A stretch of DNA of 64,000 nt. It comes from DATNPX01 sp036702975. GTDB lineage: Bacteria > Cyanobacteriota > Vampirovibrionia > Obscuribacterales > Obscuribacteraceae. The first letter of the stretch is position 1, and each line of letters opens with the position of its first letter. Location: NCBI GenBank assembly GCA_036702975.1, contig DATNPX010000045.1, forward strand, positions 16,487 through 80,486. Reading direction: 5' to 3'. Both the position numbers and the translations under genes were made by a program. Below are positions 1 to 8,893 of this stretch, piece after piece. The notes beneath the pieces are model-generated. The model was given only the letters and a program-made list of their open reading frames with translations, was not told where the DNA came from and searched no databases.

Positions 1-272
1 GTATCTAAGCCAGGCAAAGGTTCCGTAACCACTCTTGAGGTTAGGGTTTAAGCCTAAGTTTCATAGTGAACTCGATTATTTTGCTATATACACTAATTTG
101 TTAATTTACAGGTGTGCCTAGTTACCTGGATAATCAAAGTGGTTGATTGCGTGGCTGAGTAGCTAAAATTAAAAGGGGACGTTGAAGCGCATCTGCTGTT
201 GCGGTGCGTCGGAGATTCTCCGGAAGAATCGGCAGGAAGCGATAGCAATCGGCCCGAATAAGGAGACCGTTT
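1..272. other. 5' edge, non-coding upstream region
   Basis: No convincing gene is seen here. The stretch is AT-rich around 70-130 and leads into the first plus-strand gene, so it probably holds that gene's promoter. I could not place a clear -35/-10 pair. Confidence 0.3.
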
Positions 273-1136
273 ATGTGGCATAAAAACGTAGGTCCACCGC
301 TGGGCGCTGACGCACAGCTACCCAAGAGACCTCGTTACGCTGGAAAGAACCCAATGCCGCCTCAAAATCCTAGAGACAAGCGCGCTGAAGAAGCCAAGAA
401 GTTTTTGAAAACACACCCTGCCAGTATGCCCGGGCAGTCGCAAGGGCTGAACCGGGATATTGACAAGCGTGGCTACGAAAACGTAGTTCCTGAGGCTGGC
501 GCCGTTTTACCCCACAACGCACTCTCTCAGCAAATTCTCGTTTATCACGAGTCTGAGCCCGCTGAGTCAGGCAATGACTGGATGTACAAACTCAAAGAAG
601 AGTCGATGCAATTTCTGGCTGACCAGAAGGGAGTTGAACTACACAAGCTGCAACGCGATTCTGTCTACAAGAAAGGCATCGAGTCACTCATCGACAAGAT
701 TTTCAGCTTGCTGCAACGCTATACCTACGAATTCAACCAGATTGCAGCTGGTACGGATCTGCATGTGTCAGGCAGCATAGCCGGCGAAGTCACAGAAGTC
801 ATGCGATACAACAAGTTGCGGGAAGCAGAAGAGACGCAGACATTTTTCCGTGCTCGTCTTACGACCAGGCACTTTAGCTTGAATCTGCGAGGAAGTGGTG
901 ACAGCGTCGACTTTTTCCTGGTTCCGGCAAACAAAGCTATGGCTCTCAGCAAAACAGAGGTCGATTACAGACCTCTGTCTAGTATCCAGGTGCGCATTAC
1001 AGAATCGGGGATGATGTGGCGCATGGAAAACGGGGTGCCGGCTGTTGAATCTTTAGAAGAGCTATGCATGTGGCTTTTCAGCAATTTGATCAATGAAACC
1101 AAACACGCCGCGACTCGTTTTGAGCGCAACGAATAG
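273..1136 (+). CDS. conserved-looking protein of unknown function
   Basis: A 287-residue soluble protein that I do not recognise. The ATG at 273 is preceded by a strong ribosome binding site (aaggag at 260-265, 7 nt spacing), which fixes the start. The first 80 residues are polar, rich in Pro and Lys, and probably disordered. Residues about 100-287 look folded, with a helical stretch (about 100-160) followed by alternating strands. There is no signal peptide or membrane segment. It stands alone, with 223 nt before the next gene on the same strand. Function cannot be assigned from the sequence. Confidence 0.7.
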   Translation: MWHKNVGPPLGADAQLPKRPRYAGKNPMPPQNPRDKRAEEAKKFLKTHPASMPGQSQGLNRDIDKRGYENVVPEAGAVLPHNALSQQILVYHESEPAESGNDWMYKLKEESMQFLADQKGVELHKLQRDSVYKKGIESLIDKIFSLLQRYTYEFNQIAAGTDLHVSGSIAGEVTEVMRYNKLREAEETQTFFRARLTTRHFSLNLRGSGDSVDFFLVPANKAMALSKTEVDYRPLSSIQVRITESGMMWRMENGVPAVESLEELCMWLFSNLINETKHAATRFERNE

Positions 1137-1359
1137 CGCACGGTAAGAGCTTGATATCGTGGCTTTTGTCGCTAATGTTTGCCAAAGGCTCTGCGTATGC
1201 GCTGTGACATAGACGCAAAAAGACTGATAACGTGCAAAGAAATTTGCAAAGTGGGTCAGTATGGCTGCTTTTAGTGATTTAATTTAACCAGTGGTGGTAA
1301 AAAGTCAATTGGGGGGCTTATTGCCCTTCGTATCCGTCTCAAGAGAGGAGCTCGATTCG

Positions 1360-2754
1360 ATGGCCAGCCAGGAAATGTTGAAAAAACTGCTGGAGGAATT
1401 TGATGAGAAAGAGGCTCAGGCTCGGGAAGAAATCAATATCATCAATGTTCGCATCGAAGAGCTCGAGAAGCGTATAGGTGCTTCTCAGGACCGTCTTGGG
1501 AAGATTGCCGCCGACCGCCTCAAGATAAGCCAGATGATGGAGCGATACGTTAACGGAAGCTTCTTGAAGGCCGGCGGCGTTGCTCCTTCTTCGCTTCCAT
1601 CGTCTTCAACGTCACCTATCGTAGGGACACCTGCTCCTGTCAGTGCACCAGCGGCAGCGTCAGTTTCGACAACGCCAACAGCTCCACCGGCTTCGCCGAC
1701 GCCTTCAATCAGTGCGCCATTGAGTAGCTCGAATACCGTACCGCCAGGCATTCTCAACGCTCCAATTGTTTCAGCGTCTACACCAGTGTCGGCGGCCAGC
1801 CCGGCAAATGTTGAGCCGACTCCATCCACCACCGATGGTGTTCCGATCGGCCCCGTCGCGTCCAGCATTGCGCCTACCAACATTGCAACCCCCTCCAACG
1901 CGCCGCTTTCGCCACTCGCCAGTGTTGCACCCTCAGTGCCTCCACCTTCGCCGCCAGCGACGCCAGCACCAGGACCCGCATTGAGTCCGATGGCTGGCAA
2001 TGAGCCTCTGCCGGCTCCACCAGAATTTGGACAGCTGCCGCCGGCCGAAGCAACTATTCCGATCGGCTCGTCTCAACCGCTATCACCCATGGCGAGCCTC
2101 AGCTCTGCCAGCTTGTTCTCTTCGCCTCCGGCCTACTCGACCGACACAGGCGACAATCCAACATTCCAGAGCGATGCGGCGAATCAGGCTGCCTCAAACT
2201 CGCCGTTTACGTCACCACCATCGCCGCCGCCAATTCCAGCTGGTGGATTGTCCTCAGCTTTAAAACAGAGCATGCCGACGGGCGGCACGCAGCCTACCTC
2301 ACAAGAAAATCGCAGCAAGTTTGACATGATGGATCTTTTCGCTCCTCTGGCAAATGATGAAGAGCCGAAACCGGCGGAAGCCGCAGAAGTTGCAGAACCT
2401 GAACCATCACCGTGGGCGGCGCCTGAAGCACCGCCTCCTCCTGAGCCCGAACCGGCACCAGCGCCCACACCGGCACCGGCGTTTAACTCTTTTTTCTCTA
2501 ATGCCATGCCATCTACCACGCCACCGCAAGCGGTTAGCCCTGGACCAACAGCTTCTCTTTTCTCCTCGCCCCCCGCAAGCGCACCAGCGCCAGCGCCAGT
2601 GCCAGTGCCAGTGCCAGCAACAGAAGATGTGACAGCCGCTGCTGCCTCCACTAGCGAACATCCATCGCTTGACTTGGGCGAAGACACGGAGACGGAAGAC
2701 GGTGATGACACGGTGAAGAGCATAAACGACGCATTGCGTGGGCTTTTTCGCTAG
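1360..2754 (+). CDS. coiled-coil / Pro-Ala-rich low-complexity protein
   Basis: The frame is open from a GTG at 1291, but I chose the ATG at 1360 because gagaggag at 1343-1350 lies 9 nt upstream; this gives 464 residues. Residues 1-60 are charged and heptad-like (Glu/Lys/Arg rich) and predict a coiled coil. Residues about 65-430 are a long Pro/Ala/Ser/Thr linker with many Pro-Ala and Pro-Val dipeptides. The last 30 residues are acidic and end in a short amphipathic helix (SINDALRGLFR). The ends may be interaction modules joined by a disordered spacer. No enzyme motif is visible. The extreme base bias produces long spurious frames on the other strand. Confidence 0.65.
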   Translation: MASQEMLKKLLEEFDEKEAQAREEINIINVRIEELEKRIGASQDRLGKIAADRLKISQMMERYVNGSFLKAGGVAPSSLPSSSTSPIVGTPAPVSAPAAASVSTTPTAPPASPTPSISAPLSSSNTVPPGILNAPIVSASTPVSAASPANVEPTPSTTDGVPIGPVASSIAPTNIATPSNAPLSPLASVAPSVPPPSPPATPAPGPALSPMAGNEPLPAPPEFGQLPPAEATIPIGSSQPLSPMASLSSASLFSSPPAYSTDTGDNPTFQSDAANQAASNSPFTSPPSPPPIPAGGLSSALKQSMPTGGTQPTSQENRSKFDMMDLFAPLANDEEPKPAEAAEVAEPEPSPWAAPEAPPPPEPEPAPAPTPAPAFNSFFSNAMPSTTPPQAVSPGPTASLFSSPPASAPAPAPVPVPVPATEDVTAAAASTSEHPSLDLGEDTETEDGDDTVKSINDALRGLFR

Positions 2755-2803
2755 TCGATAATTTGTACAGCGGTTATCGTCGTCCTGCAGGTCGGAATTT
2801 TTC

Positions 2804-2823
2804 CTCAACCGATATCGGTTGAG
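2804..2823. promoter_or_regulatory. perfect 20-bp palindrome
   Basis: The sequence ctcaaccgat is followed directly by its exact reverse complement, with no loop. It sits about 160 nt upstream of the biotin-carrier gene and about 50 nt after the preceding stop codon. A dimeric regulator site is more likely than a terminator because there is no loop and no T-run follows. Confidence 0.4.
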
Positions 2824-2983
2824 AGATCTAATCGGCGAAATCTGACAACAAGTTTTTCTGTCCTAACCACATTTCATTGCTGGTAGCGACATCGCATAGC
2901 TTCGTATTTGCTACGATACAGGCGGCTAGAGCCGACTACATTACATCCGCCTGACTGGGTCAGGCTTGCCCCGCGAGATAGCA

Positions 2984-3196
2984 ATGAAACAAATTTCTTC
3001 CATGATGGCTGGAACCGTGATTGACGTTCTGGTGAAGGTCGGTGATCAAGTTGCTGACGGACAAGAGATAGCGATTCTTGAGTCCATGAAAATGCAGATG
3101 CCGGTTCAAGCCGATCACTCCGGCAAAGTTGTGCAAGTAAAGGTGAGCAGTGGAGACTTCGTCAATGAAGGCGATGCATTGCTCGTTGTCGAGTAG
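2984..3196 (+). CDS. biotin carboxyl carrier protein (single-domain)
   Basis: A 70-residue biotinyl/lipoyl domain protein. The motif ESMKMQ at about residues 33-38 contains the Lys that biotin ligase modifies, flanked by Met as in the standard biotin-attachment site. The rest is the short beta-strand pattern of the domain (GTVIDVLVKVGDQV, GDFVNEGDALLVVE). It is a free-standing carrier, without the N-terminal region of classical AccB. The ATG at 2984 gives the compact domain; a TTG at 2966 is also possible. It lies 6 nt upstream of HMG-CoA lyase, so it probably serves an acyl-CoA carboxylase such as methylcrotonyl-CoA or propionyl-CoA carboxylase. The catalytic subunits are not in the window. 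The partner is inferred from context. Confidence 0.85.
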   Translation: MKQISSMMAGTVIDVLVKVGDQVADGQEIAILESMKMQMPVQADHSGKVVQVKVSSGDFVNEGDALLVVE

Positions 3197-3202
3197 TTAG
3201 AT

Positions 3203-4135
3203 ATGCATTTTGCCTCCGAAGTCAATGTTGTTGAAGTTGGTCCCCGCGACGGTCTGCAGAACGAAAAGCAGCATGTGGCGACGGAAGACAAGGTACGATT
3301 CATCGAGGCGATTGCCGCTTCCGGCATGCCGCGCATCGAGATAACTTCCTTTGTCAGCCCGAAATGGATTCCTCAGCTGGCTGATGGTCTTGCGGTAGCA
3401 AAACAGTTGAAGTTGCCGAAATCGACGCAAACGCTTGCGCTTGTGCCGAATATGAAAGGCTATGAATCTGCAAAAGAAGCCAATCTTCCCGAAGTTGCCT
3501 TCTTCCTGTCTGCGACCGAATCGCACAGCAAGAAGAACATCAACAAAACTATCGTTGAAGCAGTAGCAAGTCTCAAGGAAGTTGCAGACGCTGCTAGGGC
3601 TGATAAGCGTCGGATTAGATGTTATGTTTCCGTGGTTTTTGTCTGCCCTTATGAAGGGAAGGTTGCACCATCAGCGGTAGCGCAAGTGGTTCAGCAATTG
3701 CTAGCGATAGGAGTGGACGAGATCTCTCTTGGTGACACAATTGGCGCTGCCACACCGGCAGATGTAGCGGCGATGGTCAAACTCCTAACTAAAGATGTGA
3801 GTGTTGATAAGTTAGCGCTTCACTTCCACGACACGCGTGGTACTGCTCTGGCCAACGTATTGGCAGGACTAGACAGCGGTGTTCGAACCTTCGACTCCAG
3901 CCTTGGCGGTCTGGGCGGCTGTCCTTACGCGCCTGGAGCCGCCGGAAATCTGGCCACCGAAGACCTCGTCTACATGCTGCATGGCATGGGCATCAAGACG
4001 GGCATCGATCTGGAGAAGCTAGTTGATGCTGGCACATTGATTCAAAGTATTCTCGGTAAAAAATTGCCGGGACGTTACTTACAAGCTGCATTGGCTACGA
4101 GGGCATTGGCTAAGCCGGCAGCAGCAAGTTGTTAG
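3203..4135 (+). CDS. mvaB: hydroxymethylglutaryl-CoA lyase
   Basis: This enzyme cleaves 3-hydroxy-3-methylglutaryl-CoA to acetyl-CoA and acetoacetate, the last step of leucine degradation. The 310-residue length is normal. RDGLQNE near residues 15-21 supplies the Arg and Asp of the active site. HFHDTRGTA near residue 210 carries the metal-binding His pair. GGLGGCPYAPGAAG near residue 237 carries the catalytic Cys of the family signature. The fold is a DRE-TIM barrel. The gene follows the biotin carrier by 6 nt and precedes the enoyl-CoA hydratase by 18 nt, so the three are probably one operon. All key residues are visible, so I expect an active enzyme. Confidence 0.93.
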   Translation: MHFASEVNVVEVGPRDGLQNEKQHVATEDKVRFIEAIAASGMPRIEITSFVSPKWIPQLADGLAVAKQLKLPKSTQTLALVPNMKGYESAKEANLPEVAFFLSATESHSKKNINKTIVEAVASLKEVADAARADKRRIRCYVSVVFVCPYEGKVAPSAVAQVVQQLLAIGVDEISLGDTIGAATPADVAAMVKLLTKDVSVDKLALHFHDTRGTALANVLAGLDSGVRTFDSSLGGLGGCPYAPGAAGNLATEDLVYMLHGMGIKTGIDLEKLVDAGTLIQSILGKKLPGRYLQAALATRALAKPAAASC

Positions 4136-4153
4136 AGAAAATAGGAGTTTGCA

Positions 4154-4966
4154 GTGTCGGAAGAACAAGTGTTGCTGGTCGAAAAGGAAGAGAGCATCAC
4201 CTGGCTCAAGCTAAATCGACCCAAGGTCATGAACTGCTTGAACAGGCAGTTGCTGCGTGAACTGATTGATGCCTGCAACAAACTAAGAGACGATCGCTCG
4301 ACAAGGGTTGTTGGCGTTGTAGGTTCCGGGCTGAAAACGTTTTGCGCCGGCGCAGATTTGACTGAACGTAAGGGGCTTACACCTTACGAAACCGTCGATT
4401 ACATCGCACTTATCAATGCTGCCTTACGAGCTCTCGAGACTCTTCCTCAGACTGTCATCGGTGCCATAAACGGTTCCGCATTTGGCGGGGGAACCGAGCT
4501 TGCCCTTGCCTGCGACTTGCGGGTAATGGTTAGTGAGGCTTCCCTGAGATTGACTGAAGTTAAGCTTGGTATCATACCTGGTGCTGGTGGAACACAGCGG
4601 TTGCCTCGGCTGATCGGAGTTTCGAAGGCAAAGGAGCTCATCCTGACAGCCGCACCGTTGACTGCCGATCAAGGGCTTAACTTTGGTTTGATCCACCGGG
4701 TCGTAAAAGATTCCGCGGCTCCTGAAGATGCTTTTCATGAGCCGCTGCTAAATGAAGTGCGGAAATGGGCGAGAGAGATCGCCACGGCTGCGCCGCTTTC
4801 CCTTAAACAAGCTAAATTTGCCATAGATCAAGGATATGATCGCGATCTTGAGGCTGGATTGGCTCTTGAAACAAAAGCTTATTTGCAACTTTTGAATACG
4901 AAGGATAGGCTAGAAGGACTGGCGGCGTTTGCTGAGAAAAGGGCTCCTGTCTACCGTGGCGAATAG
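4154..4966 (+). CDS. enoyl-CoA hydratase/isomerase family protein (possible methylglutaconyl-CoA hydratase)
   Basis: A 270-residue crotonase-fold protein. The GTG at 4154 has a good ribosome binding site (aggag about 7 nt upstream). The oxyanion-hole segment CAGADL is near residue 64. GGGTELALACD near residue 114 carries the first catalytic Glu. LTEVKLGIIPGAGGTQRLP near residue 136 carries the second Glu and the family signature. Both catalytic acids are present, which fits a hydratase rather than a plain isomerase. Next to HMG-CoA lyase and a biotin carrier, 3-methylglutaconyl-CoA hydratase of leucine catabolism is the best guess. Exact substrate cannot be read from the sequence. Confidence 0.88.
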   Translation: MSEEQVLLVEKEESITWLKLNRPKVMNCLNRQLLRELIDACNKLRDDRSTRVVGVVGSGLKTFCAGADLTERKGLTPYETVDYIALINAALRALETLPQTVIGAINGSAFGGGTELALACDLRVMVSEASLRLTEVKLGIIPGAGGTQRLPRLIGVSKAKELILTAAPLTADQGLNFGLIHRVVKDSAAPEDAFHEPLLNEVRKWAREIATAAPLSLKQAKFAIDQGYDRDLEAGLALETKAYLQLLNTKDRLEGLAAFAEKRAPVYRGE

Positions 4967-5015
4967 TTCATCTGTAATCATCGATTCGGTCACTCGCGAG
5001 GCCCTGCCTCTGCCT

Positions 5016-5654
5016 ATGACGGCAGTGATTCTTTGCGGTGGTAAAAGCAGGCGCATGGGAAGACCGAAGGCCTTTCTACCCTACAAAAACTCGACGATGA
5101 TCGAGCACATACTGAGCACCGTTCGCGATCTTTTTCAAGAAGTATTGTTGGTTGCAAATGAGCCAGAGACGTTCGAAAGCTTTGACGTCAACGTGGTGAA
5201 AGATATTCTTCCTTATCGTGGACCTCTGGGCGGTATTCTCTCGGGACTTTTGGTCTCTGGCTTCTCGCATACCTTTGTCGTAGCCTGCGATATGCCGCTT
5301 GTAAACAAGCGTCTGATTCGCGATATGGCTTCACGCCGTCATGGAAACGATGTCGTCGTACTCTCGCACAAGAGAGGAGTGGAACCGCTGCTTGGCGTTT
5401 ACTCGAAAAACTGCATTAAACAGTTAGAGGAGACTTTGTTTTCGGGTAACTTGAGTATGCAGGATTTCCTCGCCGGTCTAAAGGCGCAGGCTTATTTCCA
5501 CGACTTTGACGAGCAGCAGGCTGATTCGCTGCCTCCATTCTTCAACGTAAATACACCGCAGGACTACTCTCACCTGATTACAGGTGTTGGACCGAGCGTG
5601 ACTCCGTTTACGGCGCGGCGCTCTAATCAGACTGCTGTGGTCCCAGGCGTTTAG
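5016..5654 (+). CDS. mobA: MobA-like molybdenum cofactor guanylyltransferase
   Basis: A nucleotidyltransferase of the MobA family, which attaches GMP to molybdopterin. The N-terminal ILCGGKSRRMGRPKAFLPY is the NTP-binding loop with the trailing Lys. VVACDMPLV near residue 93 carries the metal-binding Asp. Length (212 residues from the ATG at 5016) matches the family. The frame is open upstream, and a GTG at 4956 or TTG at 4929 would overlap the hydratase gene; no start has a strong ribosome binding site, so the start is uncertain. It is last in the gene run with the acyl-CoA genes but is not functionally tied to them. A related CTP- or GTP-transferase role is possible. Confidence 0.8.
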   Translation: MTAVILCGGKSRRMGRPKAFLPYKNSTMIEHILSTVRDLFQEVLLVANEPETFESFDVNVVKDILPYRGPLGGILSGLLVSGFSHTFVVACDMPLVNKRLIRDMASRRHGNDVVVLSHKRGVEPLLGVYSKNCIKQLEETLFSGNLSMQDFLAGLKAQAYFHDFDEQQADSLPPFFNVNTPQDYSHLITGVGPSVTPFTARRSNQTAVVPGV

Positions 5655-5857
5655 CCTCTTGTCACTTTGTCACTGGCTGAATATTACAGTTACACCCTTG
5701 GCGTAGAGATGATTGACGCTTAGCTGGTTCCGCGCCCTAAAACCAAATTTGTCGTTGCTGTGTGCTATTTTGGGAGCAGCAACATGGAAACCCGTTATAC
5801 GTCCCTCGGCTCTCCTAATAGATCGGTTGACATGAGCACCAAATTCGCGAGCACGAT

Positions 5858-6262
5858 ATGAGCACCACTAAAATCGTCTCTCTACTTTTCTATATCGCCG
5901 CCGGATACGATTTTCTCGTCGGCGCAGTCTTTCTTTTCGTCGGTCCGATGCTCTTTAACGTGCTCAAAGATATTCCGCCGAATCACTGGGGATACATTCA
6001 ATTCCCGGCTCTTACGATGATGATTTTTGGTGTCATGTTTTATCAAATAGGCCAGAAGCCTGAGCACAACAAAAATCTAATTCCATATGGTGTCATGCTC
6101 AAGTTGTCGTATTCGGGTGTCATTATTTGGCATTGGATCGCAAACCATAACGTTCCGTTTATATGGAAGCCGTTAGCTATCGTCGACGTTCTGTTCCTTA
6201 TCGCCATGCTCTGGGCGATGAACGCGATTGCCAGAATCACTAAGCCAATGCAAACTTATTGA
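5858..6262 (+). CDS. small four-helix membrane protein, unknown function
   Basis: A 134-residue protein with about four hydrophobic helices (about residues 7-32, 45-65, 77-97 and 104-124) and short polar loops. It ends in a Lys-Pro tail. I recognise no catalytic motif. The ATG at 5858 is preceded by gcgagcacg, a weak ribosome binding site. A second ATG at 5832 with an almost identical local sequence is out of frame. The gene is convergent with the isochorismatase-like gene, with 20 nt between the stops. Confidence 0.65.
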   Translation: MSTTKIVSLLFYIAAGYDFLVGAVFLFVGPMLFNVLKDIPPNHWGYIQFPALTMMIFGVMFYQIGQKPEHNKNLIPYGVMLKLSYSGVIIWHWIANHNVPFIWKPLAIVDVLFLIAMLWAMNAIARITKPMQTY

Positions 6263-6282
6263 ATTGCGAGCACCTCAATTTA

Positions 6283-6903
6283 TTATTTGGCTGATAGCGC
6301 CGAATAGCTAGTCATCAGGTTTTTGTACGCAGGCAAATGGTTGGACAACAATCTGCCCAGCCCTTCAATGTCGTTGCGCCAATCCTTATGAAGCTCGCAA
6401 GCGACGCTGAACCAGTTCATTAGCTGTACACCGCTTCGTTCCATGCGACTCCAGGCCGCATCGCGCACTGTTGTGTTGAAGGTTCCGGAAGCATCCGTGA
6501 CGACAAAGACCTCAAAGCCTTCTTCGATTGCTGACAATGCTGGAAAAGCTACACAAACATCCGTTACGACACCGGCGAGAATCAATTGTTTCTTTCCAGT
6601 CTTCTTAACAGCTGACACGAAATCTTCATTGTCCCAAGCATTGATCTGGCCTGGTCTTGCGATGTATGGAGCTTCTGGAAACATCTCTTTGAGTTCGGGG
6701 ACCAACGGGCCATTGGGACCTTTTTCAAAGCTCGTAGTCAAAATGGTTGGCAGTTTGAAGAACTTCGCAACGTCAGCCAGTGCCAGCACGTTGTTTTTGA
6801 ATTCGTCGGGCGAAAAGTCTTGAACCAGCGACAATAGACCAGCTTGATGATCTACTAACAAAACCGCAGCATTTTCTTTTGACAGACGATTGTATTTATT
6901 CAC
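6283..6903 (-). CDS. isochorismatase-family cysteine hydrolase (YcaC-like)
   Basis: A 206-residue alpha/beta hydrolase of the isochorismatase superfamily. LLVDHQAGLL near residue 15 holds the catalytic Asp, and GVVTDVCVAFPAL near residue 110 holds the catalytic Cys in the conserved TDVCV context after a likely cis-peptide. The pattern is closest to YcaC-type proteins, whose natural substrate is unknown, rather than to true isochorismatases. The start is a GTG at 6903 with gggag about 7-8 nt upstream. It appears monocistronic. Superfamily is sure; substrate is not. Confidence 0.85.
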   Translation of the reverse strand: MNKYNRLSKENAAVLLVDHQAGLLSLVQDFSPDEFKNNVLALADVAKFFKLPTILTTSFEKGPNGPLVPELKEMFPEAPYIARPGQINAWDNEDFVSAVKKTGKKQLILAGVVTDVCVAFPALSAIEEGFEVFVVTDASGTFNTTVRDAAWSRMERSGVQLMNWFSVACELHKDWRNDIEGLGRLLSNHLPAYKNLMTSYSALSAK

Positions 6904-7030
6904 AGTTTTCTCCCTTCAGTCACTTTTCAGATTCGATAGCTTTTTTAACTGCATTTCGGCATTCGGAATGTTTTGAGAACCGGCCTCGCGATGACTTGTT
7001 CGCAACTATTCGTGTTTGTATTAGTTTGGC

Positions 7031-8020
7031 TCATAAAAGAATGTCGCCTATCGGTGAAACTGATTCCGGTAAATCAGTTAGGCCTAGCATACTTAATAGC
7101 TCAATTTCGACATTCCTGCAAATCGCAGACATTGGAACATCGTTTAAGCCCATTTCAAAAGGATCCTCACTGCTATCACCCACCTGTTCCATGGTTATGA
7201 ACATCCAGGAAATAAGGGTGGAAAAAGGTACTGTGAGCCAGTCAAAACTTGTCGCCTTTGTCATCTCATCGATCAAGCCAAATGGTAAGAGAAGCAAGAA
7301 AATCCATACGAAAATGTTGCTGAAGTGGGCGTATTGTCGAGGGAATGGAAAACTCTTCAAACGCTCTGCAGCTCCTTGTTCTTTGACACATTCCACCAGA
7401 ATTTCAACTATCCGTTCCAGCATCATGGTTGACCCTTCGGATTTGATCGGCAGACCCACCACATCTTTGGTCTGTATTTCCAACAGCTTAAGTGCCGGAT
7501 TTCTTGAGCTTAAGAGGACATCTCGATCAGGGTTTGATACACATTTCTTCAAAAAGTCTTTCACGGATTCTCTATGAAATTGGTTCCCATAGACCTTTTG
7601 TACGAGCGTAACCTCAGGAGGTATTTTGTGACTATTGCGGATGGCGACATTCTCTCTGAGTTGGAGGCTGAGCATCTTGCACCAGGTGATTTGTCTCCTT
7701 ACTAGTGTCTGCCGCAACTCACCATCAGTATCCGGAACTCCGTTTAGGACCATCGAAAATGCTCTGCATAAGTTTGCAATGTTTCCCCAGATTTTTCGCG
7801 CTTCCCATAGCCGTTCGTATGAGGCATTGTTTTTAAACCCTACGTAGAAAGCAACTGCGGTGCCAATTGTTCCTACCGGTAGGAAAGGTATGCTCACGAA
7901 TTTCCAACCAAGTTTGTGAAAGCAGATGTAAACCGAGAAGCTGTAAAGAAAGAAAAATAAAACATGCTTCCAACAAAACCAACAGATTATTGACGGTTTG
8001 ATATCGCTGCGGATATACAC
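7031..8020 (-). CDS. bestrophin-like ion channel family protein
   Basis: A 329-residue membrane protein resembling the bacterial bestrophin (RFP-TM) family. Hydrophobic helices are at about residues 18-38 and 45-62, with a second pair around 225-265 (FVWIFLLLLPFGLID and TVPFSTLISWMFITMEQVG). The segment FYVGFKNNASYERLWEARKIWG just after the first pair is the family hallmark. Near the C terminus, GDSSEDPFEMGLNDVPM matches the conserved acidic cytoplasmic segment. Bacterial homologues form pentameric cation or anion channels. The start is a GTG at 8020 with ggagg about 8 nt upstream. It probably conducts small ions across the inner membrane; selectivity cannot be told. Confidence 0.85.
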   Translation of the reverse strand: MYIRSDIKPSIICWFCWKHVLFFFLYSFSVYICFHKLGWKFVSIPFLPVGTIGTAVAFYVGFKNNASYERLWEARKIWGNIANLCRAFSMVLNGVPDTDGELRQTLVRRQITWCKMLSLQLRENVAIRNSHKIPPEVTLVQKVYGNQFHRESVKDFLKKCVSNPDRDVLLSSRNPALKLLEIQTKDVVGLPIKSEGSTMMLERIVEILVECVKEQGAAERLKSFPFPRQYAHFSNIFVWIFLLLLPFGLIDEMTKATSFDWLTVPFSTLISWMFITMEQVGDSSEDPFEMGLNDVPMSAICRNVEIELLSMLGLTDLPESVSPIGDILL

Positions 8021-8204
8021 ACAGATTCCCTCCTGTTCGACAGAAACAGCTTTGAAAGTAAAGCTGCAACAAAAAATTCAAAAAACTAACTTTGAGTGAA
8101 CTTGCTTGGCTTCAAAGTGTTGCGTGACAGTGTGGATTTGAAGACGTTTTAGATGCGAAGCATTGACAGCCATAGATCTTAGCTTAGCTTGCGTTTTCGT
8201 TCCA

Positions 8205-8888
8205 CTACTTCTCAAGTCCTATTCGCTCAAGTGTCTTTACGGAACGAGTGCCGTCTTCCTCGACGACGGCCGAGTCTGTTTGCACTGAAACGATATCGAC
8301 CGATTCGAATCGGTCACCTGCATTCAGCATTAAAACCTGCGGCCAGTGATTTTGTCTAGCTGTTTGTTTGTCGCTGAAAGCAAAGACTGCCGTGTTACCA
8401 ATGACGCCGGTTAGTTTCATTTTTGCGGCAAGGCTCGGTCTGTCTGGGGGCAAAGGAAGTTCGGAGACGGGAAAATCGTCGTGAGTTGACACCGGAGGCG
8501 GTGGCGGAACGAGGACTTTGCCATTTGCATCAGTGGGCAGCGCTGGGTATTTATGTTCTCCGGAAGCTTTGGTTGTCTCTTTTACCTCGTTCGTTGCAGA
8601 GGATGGGAACGGCTTAAATCCTTGTAGTGGTGCCAATGGATCTGACCTTCCCGCGCCTCTTTTTGCATCGGTCAGCGCTTGCTGTCTGGTGGTGGCCGGG
8701 AACTGTATGCCATCCGCCTGGCTATGCGTGGAGTTTGTAACGGCCTCGGTTCCTTTTGATTCTTCCGTCATCGCCTTAATGAACAACTGCGAGGTGGCTG
8801 CACAAACTACAGCGGCCAAAAGAGCGCTTCGCTTTGTGCTGGAGAAGACTGTCTTAGATGTCGCTTGTGTAACCATTTTCAGCAGCAT
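8205..8888 (-). CDS. PilP-like type IV pilus assembly protein
   Basis: A 227-residue protein immediately downstream of PilO. It has one N-terminal hydrophobic segment (about residues 22-40), a Pro/Thr-rich linker (about 60-150), and a small beta-rich domain at about 150-227 containing LTGVIGNTAVFAF and a later GDRFESVDIVSV strand pair, as in PilP. In known systems PilP links the PilM-N-O inner-membrane complex to the PilQ secretin. No secretin is in the window. Sequence similarity is weak, so the name rests mainly on gene order and size. Its ATG is 5 nt after the PilO stop, so translation is probably coupled. Confidence 0.6.
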   Translation of the reverse strand: MLLKMVTQATSKTVFSSTKRSALLAAVVCAATSQLFIKAMTEESKGTEAVTNSTHSQADGIQFPATTRQQALTDAKRGAGRSDPLAPLQGFKPFPSSATNEVKETTKASGEHKYPALPTDANGKVLVPPPPPVSTHDDFPVSELPLPPDRPSLAAKMKLTGVIGNTAVFAFSDKQTARQNHWPQVLMLNAGDRFESVDIVSVQTDSAVVEEDGTRSVKTLERIGLEK

Positions 8889-8893
8889 TCTGG

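Noticed and set aside
1485..2808. Minus-strand and second-frame open frames across the Pro/Ala-rich gene
   Set aside because: They result from the biased composition; the products are Gly/Ala or His/Arg low-complexity with no start signals.
7635..7847. Plus-strand frame inside the bestrophin-like gene
   Set aside because: It is fully inside a well supported minus-strand gene and has no own signals.
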